The notes beneath the pieces are model-generated. The model saw nothing but the letters and a program-made list of their open reading frames with translations. It was not told the DNA's origin and did no database searches. Shown in pieces: positions 41,760 to 50,997 of a stretch of 64,000 nucleotides of DNA (positions are counted from its first letter, which is position 1; each line of letters starts with the position of its first letter). Source of the DNA: JAVVHH01 sp963835135 (GTDB taxonomy: Bacteria > Pseudomonadota > Alphaproteobacteria > Acetobacterales > Acetobacteraceae); assembly GCA_963835135.1 (NCBI GenBank), contig CAWIEF010000005.1, forward strand, positions 62,001-126,000. Reading direction: 5' to 3'. The translations under genes and the position numbers were made by a program.

Positions 41760-43310
41760 CTAAGCCAACTTCCGCCGCCGCTGCACCACTGCCAACAGCG
41801 CCCGCGCGTCGAATGCCCCCAGCACCTGCCCCGCCACCCCATACGCCACGAACCCGGCTCCCACGAGCAGCGCCAACGCGCCCCACCGCAGCCCCGGCGC
41901 CATCTCCACCCGCGCGAACAGATAGTGCTGCACCGCCACGAGCGTCGCCGCCATCGCCAGCGCCGCCCCGGCCATCCGCGCCAGCCGGATCTGCAGCCGC
42001 TGGTCCACCACCAACTGCCCGCGACGCCCCAGCATCACCCCCAGCGCGACCACGTTGAAGATCGCCGACAAGCTCGTCGCCAGCGCCGGCCCCATATGCT
42101 TCAGCGGCACCATGAACAGCAGGTTCATCAGCAAATTCAGCGCGATCGCGATGAAGCCGATCCGCACCGGCGTCGACGTGTCGCCATGCGCGAAGAACGC
42201 CGGGATCAGCACCTTCACCACCACGAACGCCGGCAGCCCGAACGCATACGCCGCCAGCGATTGCGCGCTCAGCGCCGCTGCATCAGCCGTGAACTGCCCC
42301 CGCCCGAACAGCACCAGCATGATCGGCTCCCCCGCCACCGCCAGCGCCAGCGCCGCCGGCAGCGTCAGCGCCAAACTCACCTCCAGCGCCCGCGCCAGCG
42401 TGTGCCGCGCCTCCTCCGTCTGCCCCGACCGCGCCTGGCGCGACAGCAGCGGCAGCAGCGCCGTCCCCACCGCCGTCCCGATCACCCCCAGCGGCAACTG
42501 GTTCACCCGGTCCGCATAATACAGCAAGCTCGCCGAGCCCGGCGGCAGCAGGCTCACGATCACCACATCGACCGCAAGGTTCAGCTGCGTCACCCCCGCG
42601 CCCAGCAACCCCGGCCCCATCCGCCGCAGCAAATGCCGCATCTGCGGCGTCATCCGCGGCCGCGGAATGTGCAGCCGCATCCCCGCCCGCCGCACCGCCC
42701 AGGCCAGCAGCGCCAGTTGCAACACGCCCGAGATCGTCACGCCCCACGCCAGCGAGTATCCGACATTCGGCAGATAGGGCGTGAGCGCCAGCATCGCCGC
42801 GATCGAGACCGTGTTGAACACCAAAGGCGCTGCCGCCGCCGCCGCGAACCGGTCCAGTCCGTTCAGCACGCCAGACAGAAGCGCCGCCAGGCAGATCAGC
42901 AATACATAAGGAAACGTGATCCGCGCCAACGCGACCGTCAGCGCCTCCTTGCCCGGCACCTCCGAAAAACCCGGCGCCAGCACCCGCATGATCTGCGGCA
43001 TGAAGATCTCGCCCACCACCGTCAGCAGCAGCAGCCAGAACGCCAGCACCGCGATCGTCTGCTCGGCGAACCCCCGCGCCGGCTCGGCCCCCTCGGTCGC
43101 GTAGATACCCGAGAACTCCGGCACGAACGCCGCATTGAACGCCCCCTCGCCGAACAGCCGCCGAAACAGGTTCGGCACCCGCAGCGCGATGAAGAACGCG
43201 TCTGCCACCGGCCCGGTCCCCGCCAGCGCCGCGATCAGGATGTCGCGCACGAACCCCATCACCCGGCTCGCCATCGTCCAGCCACCGACGGTCACGATCC
43301 CACGGAGCAT
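41760..43310 (-). CDS. murJ: Lipid II flippase MurJ
   Basis: The 516-residue membrane protein has 13-14 hydrophobic helices and MOP/MviN motifs: MLRGIVTVGGWTMASRVMGFVRDILIAAL, ADAFFIALRVPNLFRRLFGEGAFNAAFVPEFS, and RVNQLPLGVIGTAVGTALLPLLSR. It flips lipid II for peptidoglycan synthesis. It begins one base after the gpsA stop. Confidence 0.96.
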   Translation of the reverse strand: MLRGIVTVGGWTMASRVMGFVRDILIAALAGTGPVADAFFIALRVPNLFRRLFGEGAFNAAFVPEFSGIYATEGAEPARGFAEQTIAVLAFWLLLLTVVGEIFMPQIMRVLAPGFSEVPGKEALTVALARITFPYVLLICLAALLSGVLNGLDRFAAAAAAPLVFNTVSIAAMLALTPYLPNVGYSLAWGVTISGVLQLALLAWAVRRAGMRLHIPRPRMTPQMRHLLRRMGPGLLGAGVTQLNLAVDVVIVSLLPPGSASLLYYADRVNQLPLGVIGTAVGTALLPLLSRQARSGQTEEARHTLARALEVSLALTLPAALALAVAGEPIMLVLFGRGQFTADAAALSAQSLAAYAFGLPAFVVVKVLIPAFFAHGDTSTPVRIGFIAIALNLLMNLLFMVPLKHMGPALATSLSAIFNVVALGVMLGRRGQLVVDQRLQIRLARMAGAALAMAATLVAVQHYLFARVEMAPGLRWGALALLVGAGFVAYGVAGQVLGAFDARALLAVVQRRRKLA

Positions 43311-44192
43311 CTATTCGTCTCTCATCGGCCGGCTCAGCAACGCCGCCGCCGCCGCCTGCACGCTCGACCGCCCCGCAACCAGATCGGCGACCGCCGCGCA
43401 GATCGGTAGCTCCACCCCCGCCGCCCGCCGCAGCAGCGCCGGCGCCGTCGCCACCCCCTCGACCACGCCATGCGACGCCGCCAGCGCCAATTCGAGCGTC
43501 TCCCCCCGCCCGAGCGCCGCCCCGCACCGGTAGTTCCGGCTCGCCGCCCCCGTGCACGTCAGCAGCAAATCCCCCAGCCCCGACAGCCCGGCCACCGTCT
43601 CGCCCTTCCCCCCCAACGCCGTCACGCACCGCGTCAGCTCCGCCAACCCACGCGTCACCAGCGCCGCCCGCGCGTTCTCCCCCAGCCCGGCCCCCGCGAC
43701 CACCCCCGCCGCGATCGCGATCACGTTCTTCGCCGCCCCGCCGAGTTGCGCCCCCACCGGATCGTCGTTGCCATACAGCCGGAAGTTGGCGCTCGCGAGC
43801 GTCCGGATGACCAGCGACCGCAGCGCCGGGTCGCGCGCCGCCACCACGGCCGCCGCCGGCAGCCCGGCCGCGATCTCGCCGGCGAAATTCGGCCCGCTCA
43901 GCACCGCCCCCACCACGCCCGGATGCACCGACCCGACCACCTCCAACGGCAGCATCCCCGTCGCCGCCTCGACGCCCTTGCCGCACGCGACCACCGGCGC
44001 CGTCGGCCGGAACAGCTCCAGCACGGCCCGCAGGTATTGCACCGGCACTGCCAACAGCAGAACATCCTGCCCGCCCGCCGGCAGCGCGGCTTCTCTCGCC
44101 GAAACCAGCGTCACCGTAGCCCCCGCCCGCTCCGCCTGCACCGCCAGCGCACGCCCCCACGCCCCGGCCCCCACGACCGCCACCCTACTCAT
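43311..44192 (-). CDS. gpsA: Glycerol-3-phosphate dehydrogenase [NAD(P)+]
   Basis: Makes sn-glycerol-3-phosphate for phospholipids. The 293-residue protein has the Rossmann start VAVVGAGAWGRALAVQAERAG, VLSGPNFAGEIAAGLP, the catalytic Lys in GGAAKNVIAIAAG, and TCTGAASRNYRCGAALG. It is about 30 residues shorter than typical GpsA but shows no missing motif. It overlaps rlmJ by eight bases. Confidence 0.94.
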   Translation of the reverse strand: MSRVAVVGAGAWGRALAVQAERAGATVTLVSAREAALPAGGQDVLLLAVPVQYLRAVLELFRPTAPVVACGKGVEAATGMLPLEVVGSVHPGVVGAVLSGPNFAGEIAAGLPAAAVVAARDPALRSLVIRTLASANFRLYGNDDPVGAQLGGAAKNVIAIAAGVVAGAGLGENARAALVTRGLAELTRCVTALGGKGETVAGLSGLGDLLLTCTGAASRNYRCGAALGRGETLELALAASHGVVEGVATAPALLRRAAGVELPICAAVADLVAGRSSVQAAAAALLSRPMRDE

Positions 44193-45011
44193 CGGTGATC
44201 CGCACCACGCCGCTCCCCGCCTCCGCGCCCCCGAGCCGCCCGACCAGCGCCGCCAGCATCTCCCCCGCCGCCGCCTCGAACCCGTGCGGCGCGTTCCGCA
44301 CCAGCAGCCCGCACCCGTTCAGCACCCCAGGATCGATCGGCCGCCGCAGCCAAAGCTCCGCCGCCACCACGTCCCGCAGCCCGGCCAGCCGCACCGCCTC
44401 GTGGAACGTCGTCACCGGCGCCCGGTGCTTGATCGGATACCAGGCGGCATACACCCCGTGATCGAACCGCGCCGCCCCGTCCTGCAGCGCCTTCAGCACG
44501 CGCTCGTACTCCCCGGCGCCTCGTACGGCGGGTCGATCAGCACCAGCCCGCGCCGCTCCTTCGGCGGCAGCAGCGCTCGCACCGCCTCATATCCGTCGCG
44601 CAGATGCACCCCCGCCTGCCCCTCGCCCCGGAACAGCGTCCGCAGCGCGCCCGCGTCCTCTGGATGCAGCTCGCAGCAGGCCAGCCGGTCGCCCTCCCGC
44701 AGCACCTGGTAGATCAGCAGCGGCGACCCGGGGTAGATGAAGTCCCCCTCGTCCCCGACCGCCGAAACCGCCTCCACATATCGCCGCAACGCCGCCGGCG
44801 GCTCGTGCATCAGCCGCGCAATCCCGTCCCGCCACTCCCCCGTCCGCGCCGCATCGCCCTCGATCAGGTCGTACCGCCCCACCCCCGCATGCGTATCGAG
44901 CACGAAGACCGGCGCTGGCTTGCGCTGCAGCGCATCGATCATCCACAGCAGCAGCGCGTGCTTGGCACAATCAGCGAAATTGCCCGCATGAAACGCGTGC
45001 CGGTAGTTCAC
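44185..45011 (-). pseudogene. rlmJ: 23S rRNA (adenine2030-N6)-methyltransferase RlmJ, frameshifted
   Basis: The first frame begins at GTG (VNYRHAFHAGNFADCAKHALL) and runs to the catalytic LVLIDPPYEAPG. The rest (YERVLKALQDGAARFDHGVYAAWYPIKHR to the stop) continues in the next frame. A G-run (plus-strand CCCC at 44511-44514) appears one base short. The intact protein would be about 275 residues, normal for RlmJ. Likely a sequence error. The GTG overlaps the tsaD stop by three bases. Confidence 0.85.
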
Positions 45012-46085
45012 CCAGGACCCCGACAATTCATCTCGGCCAGCGGCCAGCGCGGCCGCGGCTTGAACCCCAAATCGTCCGCCAGCCCCAGCCGTAGCCGCTC
45101 CAGCGTCGCCCATGCCACCATCACCGCATTATCCGTGCACAGCCGAACCGGCGGCGCCACCAGCGCCAAACCATGCTCCGCCGCCACCCCCGCCAGCGCC
45201 GCCCGTACCGCCCCGTTCGCCGCCACGCCGCCCGACACCACCATCGAGCGCGCCTCCGGCATCATCCCCAGCGCATGCTCCGCCCGATCCGCCAGCACCG
45301 CCGCCACCGCCGCCTGGAACCCGGCCGCGATGTTCGCCGCGTCCGCCGCCGGCAGCGGCCCCGCCGGATAGTTCTGCACCAACTGCGCCACCGCCGTCTT
45401 CAGCCCGGAAAAGCTGAAATCGCACCCCGCCCGCCCCAGCAGCGGCCGCGGCAACCGCACCGCGGTCGTGGCCCCCCGCCGCCAACCGCTCCACCTCCGG
45501 CCCGCCCGGCCACGGCAGCCCCAGCAGCTTGCCGACCTTGTCGAACGCCTCCCCCACCGCGTCGTCGATCGTGCCGCCCGAGCAGCCGATACCGCCCGAC
45601 CCCCTCCACCGCGACGCACTGGCAATGCCCGCCCGACAGCAGCAGCAGCAGATAGGGAAACGCCGCCCCGGCCGGGACCAGCCCCGGCAGCCGCGGCGTC
45701 AGCGCATGCGCCTCCAAATGATTGACCGCCACGAACGGCACCCCCGCCGCCAGCGCGATCCCCTTCGCCACCCCCGCCCCCACGATAAGCCCGCCAATCA
45801 ACCCGGGCCCACAACTCGCCCCGACCCCCGCCAGCGCCCCCGCCGACACCCCCGCCCGCCCCAGCACCTCGCCGCACCAGCCCCGGCAGCACAGCCAGAT
45901 GCGCCCGCGCCGCGATCTCGGGCACCACGCCGCCGAACCGCCGATGCTCCTCGAGTTGGCTCAGCACTGCCTCGGCCAGCACCGTCCCGTCCGCCGCCAG
46001 CACCGCCGCCGCGGTCTCGTCACACGACGATCTCCAGCCCCAGGACCGGTCCCGATGCGGGACGCGGCCATGGCGTGGCCTGCAT
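45008..46085 (-). pseudogene. tsaD: tRNA threonylcarbamoyl transferase TsaD, four frameshifts
   Basis: TsaD attaches threonylcarbamoyl to A37 of ANN-decoding tRNAs. The frame must be changed near 46030, 45868, 45577-45579 and 45472-45477 to read through. The pieces in order are VLGLE then SCDETAAAVLAADGTVLAEAVLS; PEIAARAHLAVLPGLV; VPFVAVNHLEAHALTPRL with the metal-binding His pair; LLLLSGGHCQ; MGEAFDKVGKLLGLPWPGGPEVERLAAG; and CDFSFSGLKTAVAQLVQNYPAG to SGGVAANGAVRAAL. The start MQATPWPRPASGPVLGLE is at 46085. Since tsaD is nearly always essential, errors in G/C runs are the best explanation. Confidence 0.85.
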
Positions 46086-46128
46086 CTCGTGTCTTTTCCT
46101 CGGACCGGCGATCCCATAGAGCAATCCG

Positions 46129-47151
46129 ATGCCCGCCGCCCACCCCATCGCTGCCCACCCCGACACCCTCCCGCGCACCTCGCCGCACGCCCGCCGCGGC
46201 CTGCCGCTCCGGGTCGGCACCCGCGGCTCGCCGCTCGCCCGCGTGCAGACCCGCATGTTCCTCGGCCTGCTCGCCCAGTTCTGCCCCGTCCTCGCGCCGG
46301 GCTTCAACAACGACGAGGTCTTCCAGGAACACATCATCCGCACCACCGGCGACGCCGTGCAGGATCGCTCGCTCGCCGAAATCGGCGGCAAGGGCCTGTT
46401 CTCGAAGGAAATCCACGAGGCCCTCGCCGACCGCCGCATCGACTTCGCCGTCCACAGCCTGAAGGATCTCGAAACCGAGCTTCCCCCCGGCATCGTGCTG
46501 GCCTGCACACTCAAGCGCGAAGACGCCCGCGATGCGCTGATCCTCGGCCCCGCCGCCGCCGCCGTCGACCCGGCCGGAGCCTTCGCCATGCTGCCCGCCA
46601 ACGCCGTCGTCGGCACCACCTCGCTCCGCCGCCAGGCGCAGCTCCTGCACGCCAGGCCCGACCTCACCATCACATTGATGCGCGGCAACGTGCAGACCCG
46701 CATCGACAAGGTCATGGCCGGACACTGCGCCGCCAGCCTGCTCGCCGTCGCCGGCCTCCGCCGCCTCGGGATCGACACCCCCTACGTCCCGATCGACCCC
46801 GACGCCATGGTGCCCTCCGCCTGCCAGGGCATCGTCGGCGTCACCGTCCGCGCCGAAGATCTCACCCTCCGCCAGCTCCTGTCCGGCATCGAGGATCCGG
46901 AAGCCCGCGCCGTCTCCACCGCCGAACGCGCCCTGCTCGCCGCCCTCGACGGCTCCTGCCGCACCCCGATCGGCGGCCACGCCCGCCTCCTGCCCGATGG
47001 CCGCCTGCATCTCACCGGCCTCGTCGCCCGCCCCGACGGCAGCTTCCTGCTCAAGCGCAGCGTCCACGGCCTGCCCACCGACTCCGAACGCCTCGGCACC
47101 GCCCTCGGCGACGAACTCCGCGCCGACTCCCCGCGCGATATCTTCTCCTGA
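46129..47151 (+). CDS. hemC: Porphobilinogen deaminase (hydroxymethylbilane synthase)
   Basis: Builds hydroxymethylbilane from four porphobilinogens. The 340-residue protein has the start region LPLRVGTRGSPLARVQTRMFL, then EIGGKGLFSKEIHEAL, AVHSLKDLETELPPG, GTTSLRRQAQLL, LMRGNVQTRI, and the dipyrromethane Cys in DGSCRTPIGGHA. About 25 extra residues precede the usual N-terminus, so the true start may be further in. It is divergent from tsaD with 43 bases between, an arrangement typical of alphaproteobacteria. Confidence 0.96.
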   Translation: MPAAHPIAAHPDTLPRTSPHARRGLPLRVGTRGSPLARVQTRMFLGLLAQFCPVLAPGFNNDEVFQEHIIRTTGDAVQDRSLAEIGGKGLFSKEIHEALADRRIDFAVHSLKDLETELPPGIVLACTLKREDARDALILGPAAAAVDPAGAFAMLPANAVVGTTSLRRQAQLLHARPDLTITLMRGNVQTRIDKVMAGHCAASLLAVAGLRRLGIDTPYVPIDPDAMVPSACQGIVGVTVRAEDLTLRQLLSGIEDPEARAVSTAERALLAALDGSCRTPIGGHARLLPDGRLHLTGLVARPDGSFLLKRSVHGLPTDSERLGTALGDELRADSPRDIFS

Positions 47152-47191
47152 GCACCCGCCATCAACCATCCTCCGCCACCCTCACCCCGCT

Positions 47192-47236
47192 GTCACTGCG
47201 AGGAGCGCAGCGACGCGGCAGTCCATTGGCACGAAC
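47192..47236. repeat. Family C intergenic repeat
   Basis: GTCACTGCGAGGAGCGCAG followed by CGACGCGGCAGTCC and a GGCACGAAC tail, between hemC and hemD. It is nearly identical to the copy at 57325. The GTCATTGCGAGGAGCG-type repeat is widely scattered in proteobacterial genomes. Confidence 0.85.
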
Positions 47237-47302
47237 ACCCCCTCCCACCCTGAGAGGCGCGCGCCGGAACGAGCACCGCCCGACCAAACCCCCCTCCGCA
47301 CC

Positions 47303-48010
47303 GTGACCGACCGCCGCGGCGTCCTCATCACCCGTCCCGCCGAAGACGCCGCCGAGACCGCCACCCTCGTCGCCGCCCGCGGCTTCATCCCCGTCATCGC
47401 CCCCGTCCTGACCCTCCAGCAGCGCAGCCTCGACCCAAGCGGCCGCTTCGATGCAACCGCTTTCGATGCAATCGTCACCACCAGCCGCAACGCCATCCCC
47501 GCCCTCCCCGACAGCCTCAAAGCCCTGCCGCTCCTCGCCGTCGGCACCGCCACTGCGTCGCGCGCCCACCACGCCGGCTTCGCCACCGTGCTCGACGCCC
47601 AGGGCGACGCCGCCGCCCTCGCCACCCTGGCCCAGCGCCGCCTCGCCCCGGGCTCGCACATCCTGTTCGCCCACGGCCTCCGCCAGGGCGACTCCCTCGC
47701 CGCCGCCCTCTCGGCCGCCGGCTTCGCCGTCACCCGCGCCTGCGCCTACGAGATCACCCCCGCGCGCTGCCTGCCCCGCGCCGCCGCCGCCGCGCTCGAG
47801 GCCGACACGCTCGCCGCCGCCCTCTTCCTCTCCGCCGAGACCGCCGCCGCCTTCGTCGGCCTCCTGCCGCCGCGCCTCCACCCCGCCCTCGCCGGCATCG
47901 CTGCGCTCGCGATCGGACACCGCGCCGCCGCCGTTCTGGCCCCTTTGCCCTGGCGTCACGTCCGGGTGTCTTTAAAGCCGACGCTGGACGGGGTATTGGC
48001 GCTGCTATGA
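47303..48010 (+). CDS. hemD: Uroporphyrinogen-III synthase
   Basis: Closes and inverts the D-ring of hydroxymethylbilane. The 235-residue protein starts with GTG (VTDRRGVLITRPAEDAAETA), and keeps the two-lobe pattern with DAIVTTSRNAI, HILFAHGLRQGDSLAAALSAAG and the late LFLSAETAAAF. Family sequence conservation is low, so position after hemC is part of the evidence. It overlaps the mitofilin-like gene by four bases. Confidence 0.9.
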   Translation: MTDRRGVLITRPAEDAAETATLVAARGFIPVIAPVLTLQQRSLDPSGRFDATAFDAIVTTSRNAIPALPDSLKALPLLAVGTATASRAHHAGFATVLDAQGDAAALATLAQRRLAPGSHILFAHGLRQGDSLAAALSAAGFAVTRACAYEITPARCLPRAAAAALEADTLAAALFLSAETAAAFVGLLPPRLHPALAGIAALAIGHRAAAVLAPLPWRHVRVSLKPTLDGVLALL

Positions 48011-49221
48011 CCGACGAACCCGCTCGACCGATCGCTCCAGAGCCGGCTGGCTCCCCCACCCGGGCGCTTCCGAGCACCAGGGCCGAGCTGCCCGATCCCA
48101 CCCGCAAACGCGACCTGCTGCCCGTCTTGTACCTGCTGGGCTTCATCGTCCTGGCCGGCAGTCTGGTCTATTTGTGGCAGAACCCGCCGGTCTCCCCCAT
48201 GGCCACCCAGCAGGCCGGCCGCGTCGACACCTTGCAGACCCAGATCGCCGCCCTGCGCGACCAGGTCACCCAGCTCGCGCAACGGCCTACCGGACCGACC
48301 GTCGCCGACGTCGCCAAGCTGCAGCAGCAGGTAAGCGCCCTGGACGCCCGCCAGGTCGTCGCCCCCGCCGCCGTCGCCGCCCTCTCCGACAAGGTCGGCG
48401 CCCTCGAGACCCGCCCTTCCGTCGCGCCCGATGCCATCCAGCAGCTCTCCGACAAGCTGGCCGCCCTCGACGCCCGCAAGACCGTCACGCCCGAGCAGCT
48501 CGCCGCCGCCTCCGCCGCCGTCTCCGCCCAGGTCCAAGCCCTCGGCCAAAAGATCCCCGACCTCCAGCCGCTCACCCAGCGCCTCGCCGCCCTCGAGCAG
48601 CGCCCCGCCTACGACCCGGCCGCCATCGACGCCAAGTTCACCGACGCCGCCGCCAAGCTGCAGCAGGCGCAGGACGCCGGCGTCAAGCTCGGCACCCGCC
48701 TCGACGGCCTCGAGAAACAGGCCAGCACCCAAGCCGACCAGCTCAAGGCCCTCACCCAGAAATTCCAGGTCACGTCCCGCCTACAGGGCATGGCCGCCGC
48801 CCTCGCCTCCGGCCAGAAGCTCGGCGACATCCCCGGCGCCCCGCCTGCCCTCGCCCGCTTCGCCAACGAGGCGCCGCCCACCGAGGCGTCGCTCCGCGAG
48901 AGCTTCGACCGCTACGCCGACGCCGCCCAGCAGGCCAACCAGCCCGTCACCACCGCCAACCAGGATTTCGGCAGCCGCCTCTGGACCCGCGCCCAACAGG
49001 CCGTGACCGTCCGCCAGGGCGACCGCGTCCTGGTCGGCGACCCCATCGCCGGCGTCATCGCCCACGCCCACGACAAGCTCAACAACGGCGACCTCGCCGG
49101 TGCCGTCGACGCCCTCAAGCGACTTTCCGGCCCGGCCGCGGCCGCCATGCAGCCCTGGACCGACCAGGCCCAATCGCTCGTCGCCGCTCGATCCGCGATC
49201 GCCAGCCTGGCCGCCAACTGA
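48007..49221 (+). CDS. Mitofilin/HemX-like membrane protein
   Basis: The 404-residue protein has a short cytoplasmic Pro-rich start, one membrane helix (about residues 37-57, LLPVLYLLGFIVLAGSLVYLW), and a long periplasmic heptad/coiled-coil region of repeated LDAR/LETR-type segments to residue 260, ending in a mitofilin-like C-terminal domain (FGSRLWTRAQQAVTVRQGD ... AVDALKRLSGPAAAAMQPW). Between hemD and hemY is its standard alphaproteobacterial place. It probably scaffolds membrane architecture. Confidence 0.85.
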   Translation: MTDEPARPIAPEPAGSPTRALPSTRAELPDPTRKRDLLPVLYLLGFIVLAGSLVYLWQNPPVSPMATQQAGRVDTLQTQIAALRDQVTQLAQRPTGPTVADVAKLQQQVSALDARQVVAPAAVAALSDKVGALETRPSVAPDAIQQLSDKLAALDARKTVTPEQLAAASAAVSAQVQALGQKIPDLQPLTQRLAALEQRPAYDPAAIDAKFTDAAAKLQQAQDAGVKLGTRLDGLEKQASTQADQLKALTQKFQVTSRLQGMAAALASGQKLGDIPGAPPALARFANEAPPTEASLRESFDRYADAAQQANQPVTTANQDFGSRLWTRAQQAVTVRQGDRVLVGDPIAGVIAHAHDKLNNGDLAGAVDALKRLSGPAAAAMQPWTDQAQSLVAARSAIASLAAN

Positions 49222-50517
49222 TGCGCAGCGCCATCGGCCTGTTCCTCGCCGCCGCCGTCTGCGTCGCGATCGCCTGGTGGGTGTCCGCACTCCCGGGCTC
49301 CATCACCGCGACCATCGCCGGCACCACGATCCAGACCTCGACCCCCGTCGCGCTGCTCCTGCTCGCGATCCTCTTCATCGCCCTCTACGCCGTCATCCGC
49401 CTGCTCGCCGGACTCTTCAGCATCCCCGGCCGGGTCCGCCGCGGCCGCACCAGCCGCACCCGCATCAAGGGCGAGCTCGCCCTCAACCGCGCCCTCGTCG
49501 CCCTGGCCGCCGACGACGCCGGGCGGCGCCCGCCGCGAGGCCGACCGTGGCCGCCGCCTGCTCGGCGACACCCCGCTCACCCTCCTCATCGCCGCCCAAG
49601 CCGGACGCCAAGCCGGCCGCGAAGACGAGGCCGCCGCTCTCTACGAACAACTCGCCGAGCGTCCCGACTCCCGCCTCCTCGGCCTGCGCGGCCTGATGCG
49701 TCTGGCCGTCGAGCAGGAGGATTGGGAGCGCGCCACATCCCTCGCCGCCTCCGCCGAGAAGGCCCATCCCAACGCCGCCTGGCTGCGCGACGAACGCCGC
49801 TACATGGCCCAGGCCACCGGCGAGTGGCGCGAAGCCCTCCGCCTCGCCACCCCCGAGAACAAGGCCGCCCTGGCCGTCGTCGCCGCCCAGAACGAGTCCG
49901 ACCCCAAGGCAGCACTCGCTCTAGCCAAGCAAGCCTTCGACGCCGAACCCGGCCTCGTCTCCGCCGCCACCGCCTACGCCGCCGCCCTGCGCGCCAATGG
50001 CAAACAGAAACAGGCGCAGGACGTGCTGCGCCAAGCCTGGTCGGCCCAGCCGCACCCCGACCTCGCCACCGCCTTCGTCGCCGACGCTGGCGACAAGCTG
50101 GCCCAGGCCCGCGAGATGGCCGTCCTGGTCCGATCCAACCCGGACAATCCCGAAGCCTACATGGCCATCGCCCACGCCGCCCTCGACGCCGGCTTGCCTG
50201 CCGAAGCCCGCCGCCAGCTCGAGCGCGCCCGCGCCGCCGGGCTCAACCAGCGCCGCTTCTGGGCGCTCCTCGCCGACGTCGCCGTCATGGAAGGCAAGTC
50301 CGAGGACGCCCAGGAAGCCCTGCGTCATATGCAGGACGCCGAGCCCGACCCCTCCTGGCGCTGCACCGCCTGCGGCACCTCCTACGAGTCCTGGCGCGCC
50401 ATCTGCGAGAACTGCCGCTCCACCGGCACCCTCCACTGGCAGCAACCCGGCCCCAGCACCCCCGCCGCCCGCCGCCGCATAATCTCCCCCCTCGGCGCCG
50501 AGGGGCTGGCCACGTGA
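49221..50517 (+). pseudogene. HemY/LapB-like TPR membrane protein, frameshifted
   Basis: The N-terminus has two membrane helices and the HemY domain (MRSAIGLFLAAAVCVAIAWWVS to LVALAADDAG). At 49521-49523 one extra G shifts the frame; in the next frame it continues RREADRGRRLLGDTPLTLLIAAQAG, TPR-like repeats and a C-terminal zinc ribbon (two C-x2-C pairs in WRCTACGTSYESW and CENCRSTG). Corrected length is about 431 residues. Rubredoxin-type ribbons on TPR membrane proteins recall LapB. Likely a sequence error. Confidence 0.82.
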
Positions 50518-50602
50518 GCAGTGACGTCTCTGTGTCGCGGCGGCCCTGCAACCGCCATCGCGCACTCCAGTTTAGGCCGCGTTAACTAGCCTGGAGAATA
50601 AA

Positions 50603-50827
50603 ATGCGGAAATCATCCGTCGTGTTTGCAGCAACGATCCTCGGTCTGCTCGGCGTGGCCGGCTGCTCGAACGGCAACCCCTCGCAGGCGACCGCCGCCCC
50701 CAGCGGCATCACCGCGTCCAACGGCGGCGGCATGCGCGCGACCGGCGCCATCCCCGACGTCACCGTCTCCAACGGCAACGCCTCCGTCGGCACCATGCCG
50801 CGCAACCCCCGCGTCCCCACCTACTAA
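50603..50827 (+). CDS. Small lipoprotein
   Basis: Unrecognised 74-residue protein. The lipobox LGVAGC (Cys 21) follows a signal sequence MRKSSVVFAATILGL. The mature part is Ser/Asn/Gly/Thr/Pro-rich (SNGGGMRATGAIPDVTVSNGNAS). TGGAG lies seven bases before the ATG. It lies downstream of hemY but after an 85-base gap, so it may have its own promoter. Confidence 0.72.
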   Translation: MRKSSVVFAATILGLLGVAGCSNGNPSQATAAPSGITASNGGGMRATGAIPDVTVSNGNASVGTMPRNPRVPTY

Positions 50828-50830
50828 CCG

Positions 50831-50906
50831 CTCTCTCCTCCGGGAGAACCCCGGGGTGAGGGCCGTCCCTCTCGACGCCCCTCACCCCACCCCGCTCTGC
50901 GGGCGG
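50831..50906. repeat. Family A palindromic repeat, double copy
   Basis: CTCTCTCCTCCGGGAGA with GGGGTGAGGG (to 50862) faces CCCCTCACCCC and a GC hairpin CCGCTCTGCGGGCGG. It lies between the convergent lipoprotein and purA genes beside a family C repeat. Confidence 0.85.
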
Positions 50907-50931
50907 CACCCCGCCGCGCCCCTCGCTACCC

Positions 50932-50975
50932 GTCAGTGCAAGGCGCATCGTGCCGCGGCAATCCGGCGGCACGAA
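50932..50975. repeat. Family C repeat, degenerate
   Basis: GTCAGTGCAAGGCGCATCG, then TGCCGCGGCAATCCGGCGGCACGAAC: the same frame as the family C copies at 47192 and 57325 with several substitutions. It lies directly after the family A element, downstream of purA. Confidence 0.65.
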
Positions 50976-50997
50976 CCGCCCACGCCGCAATGTCATC

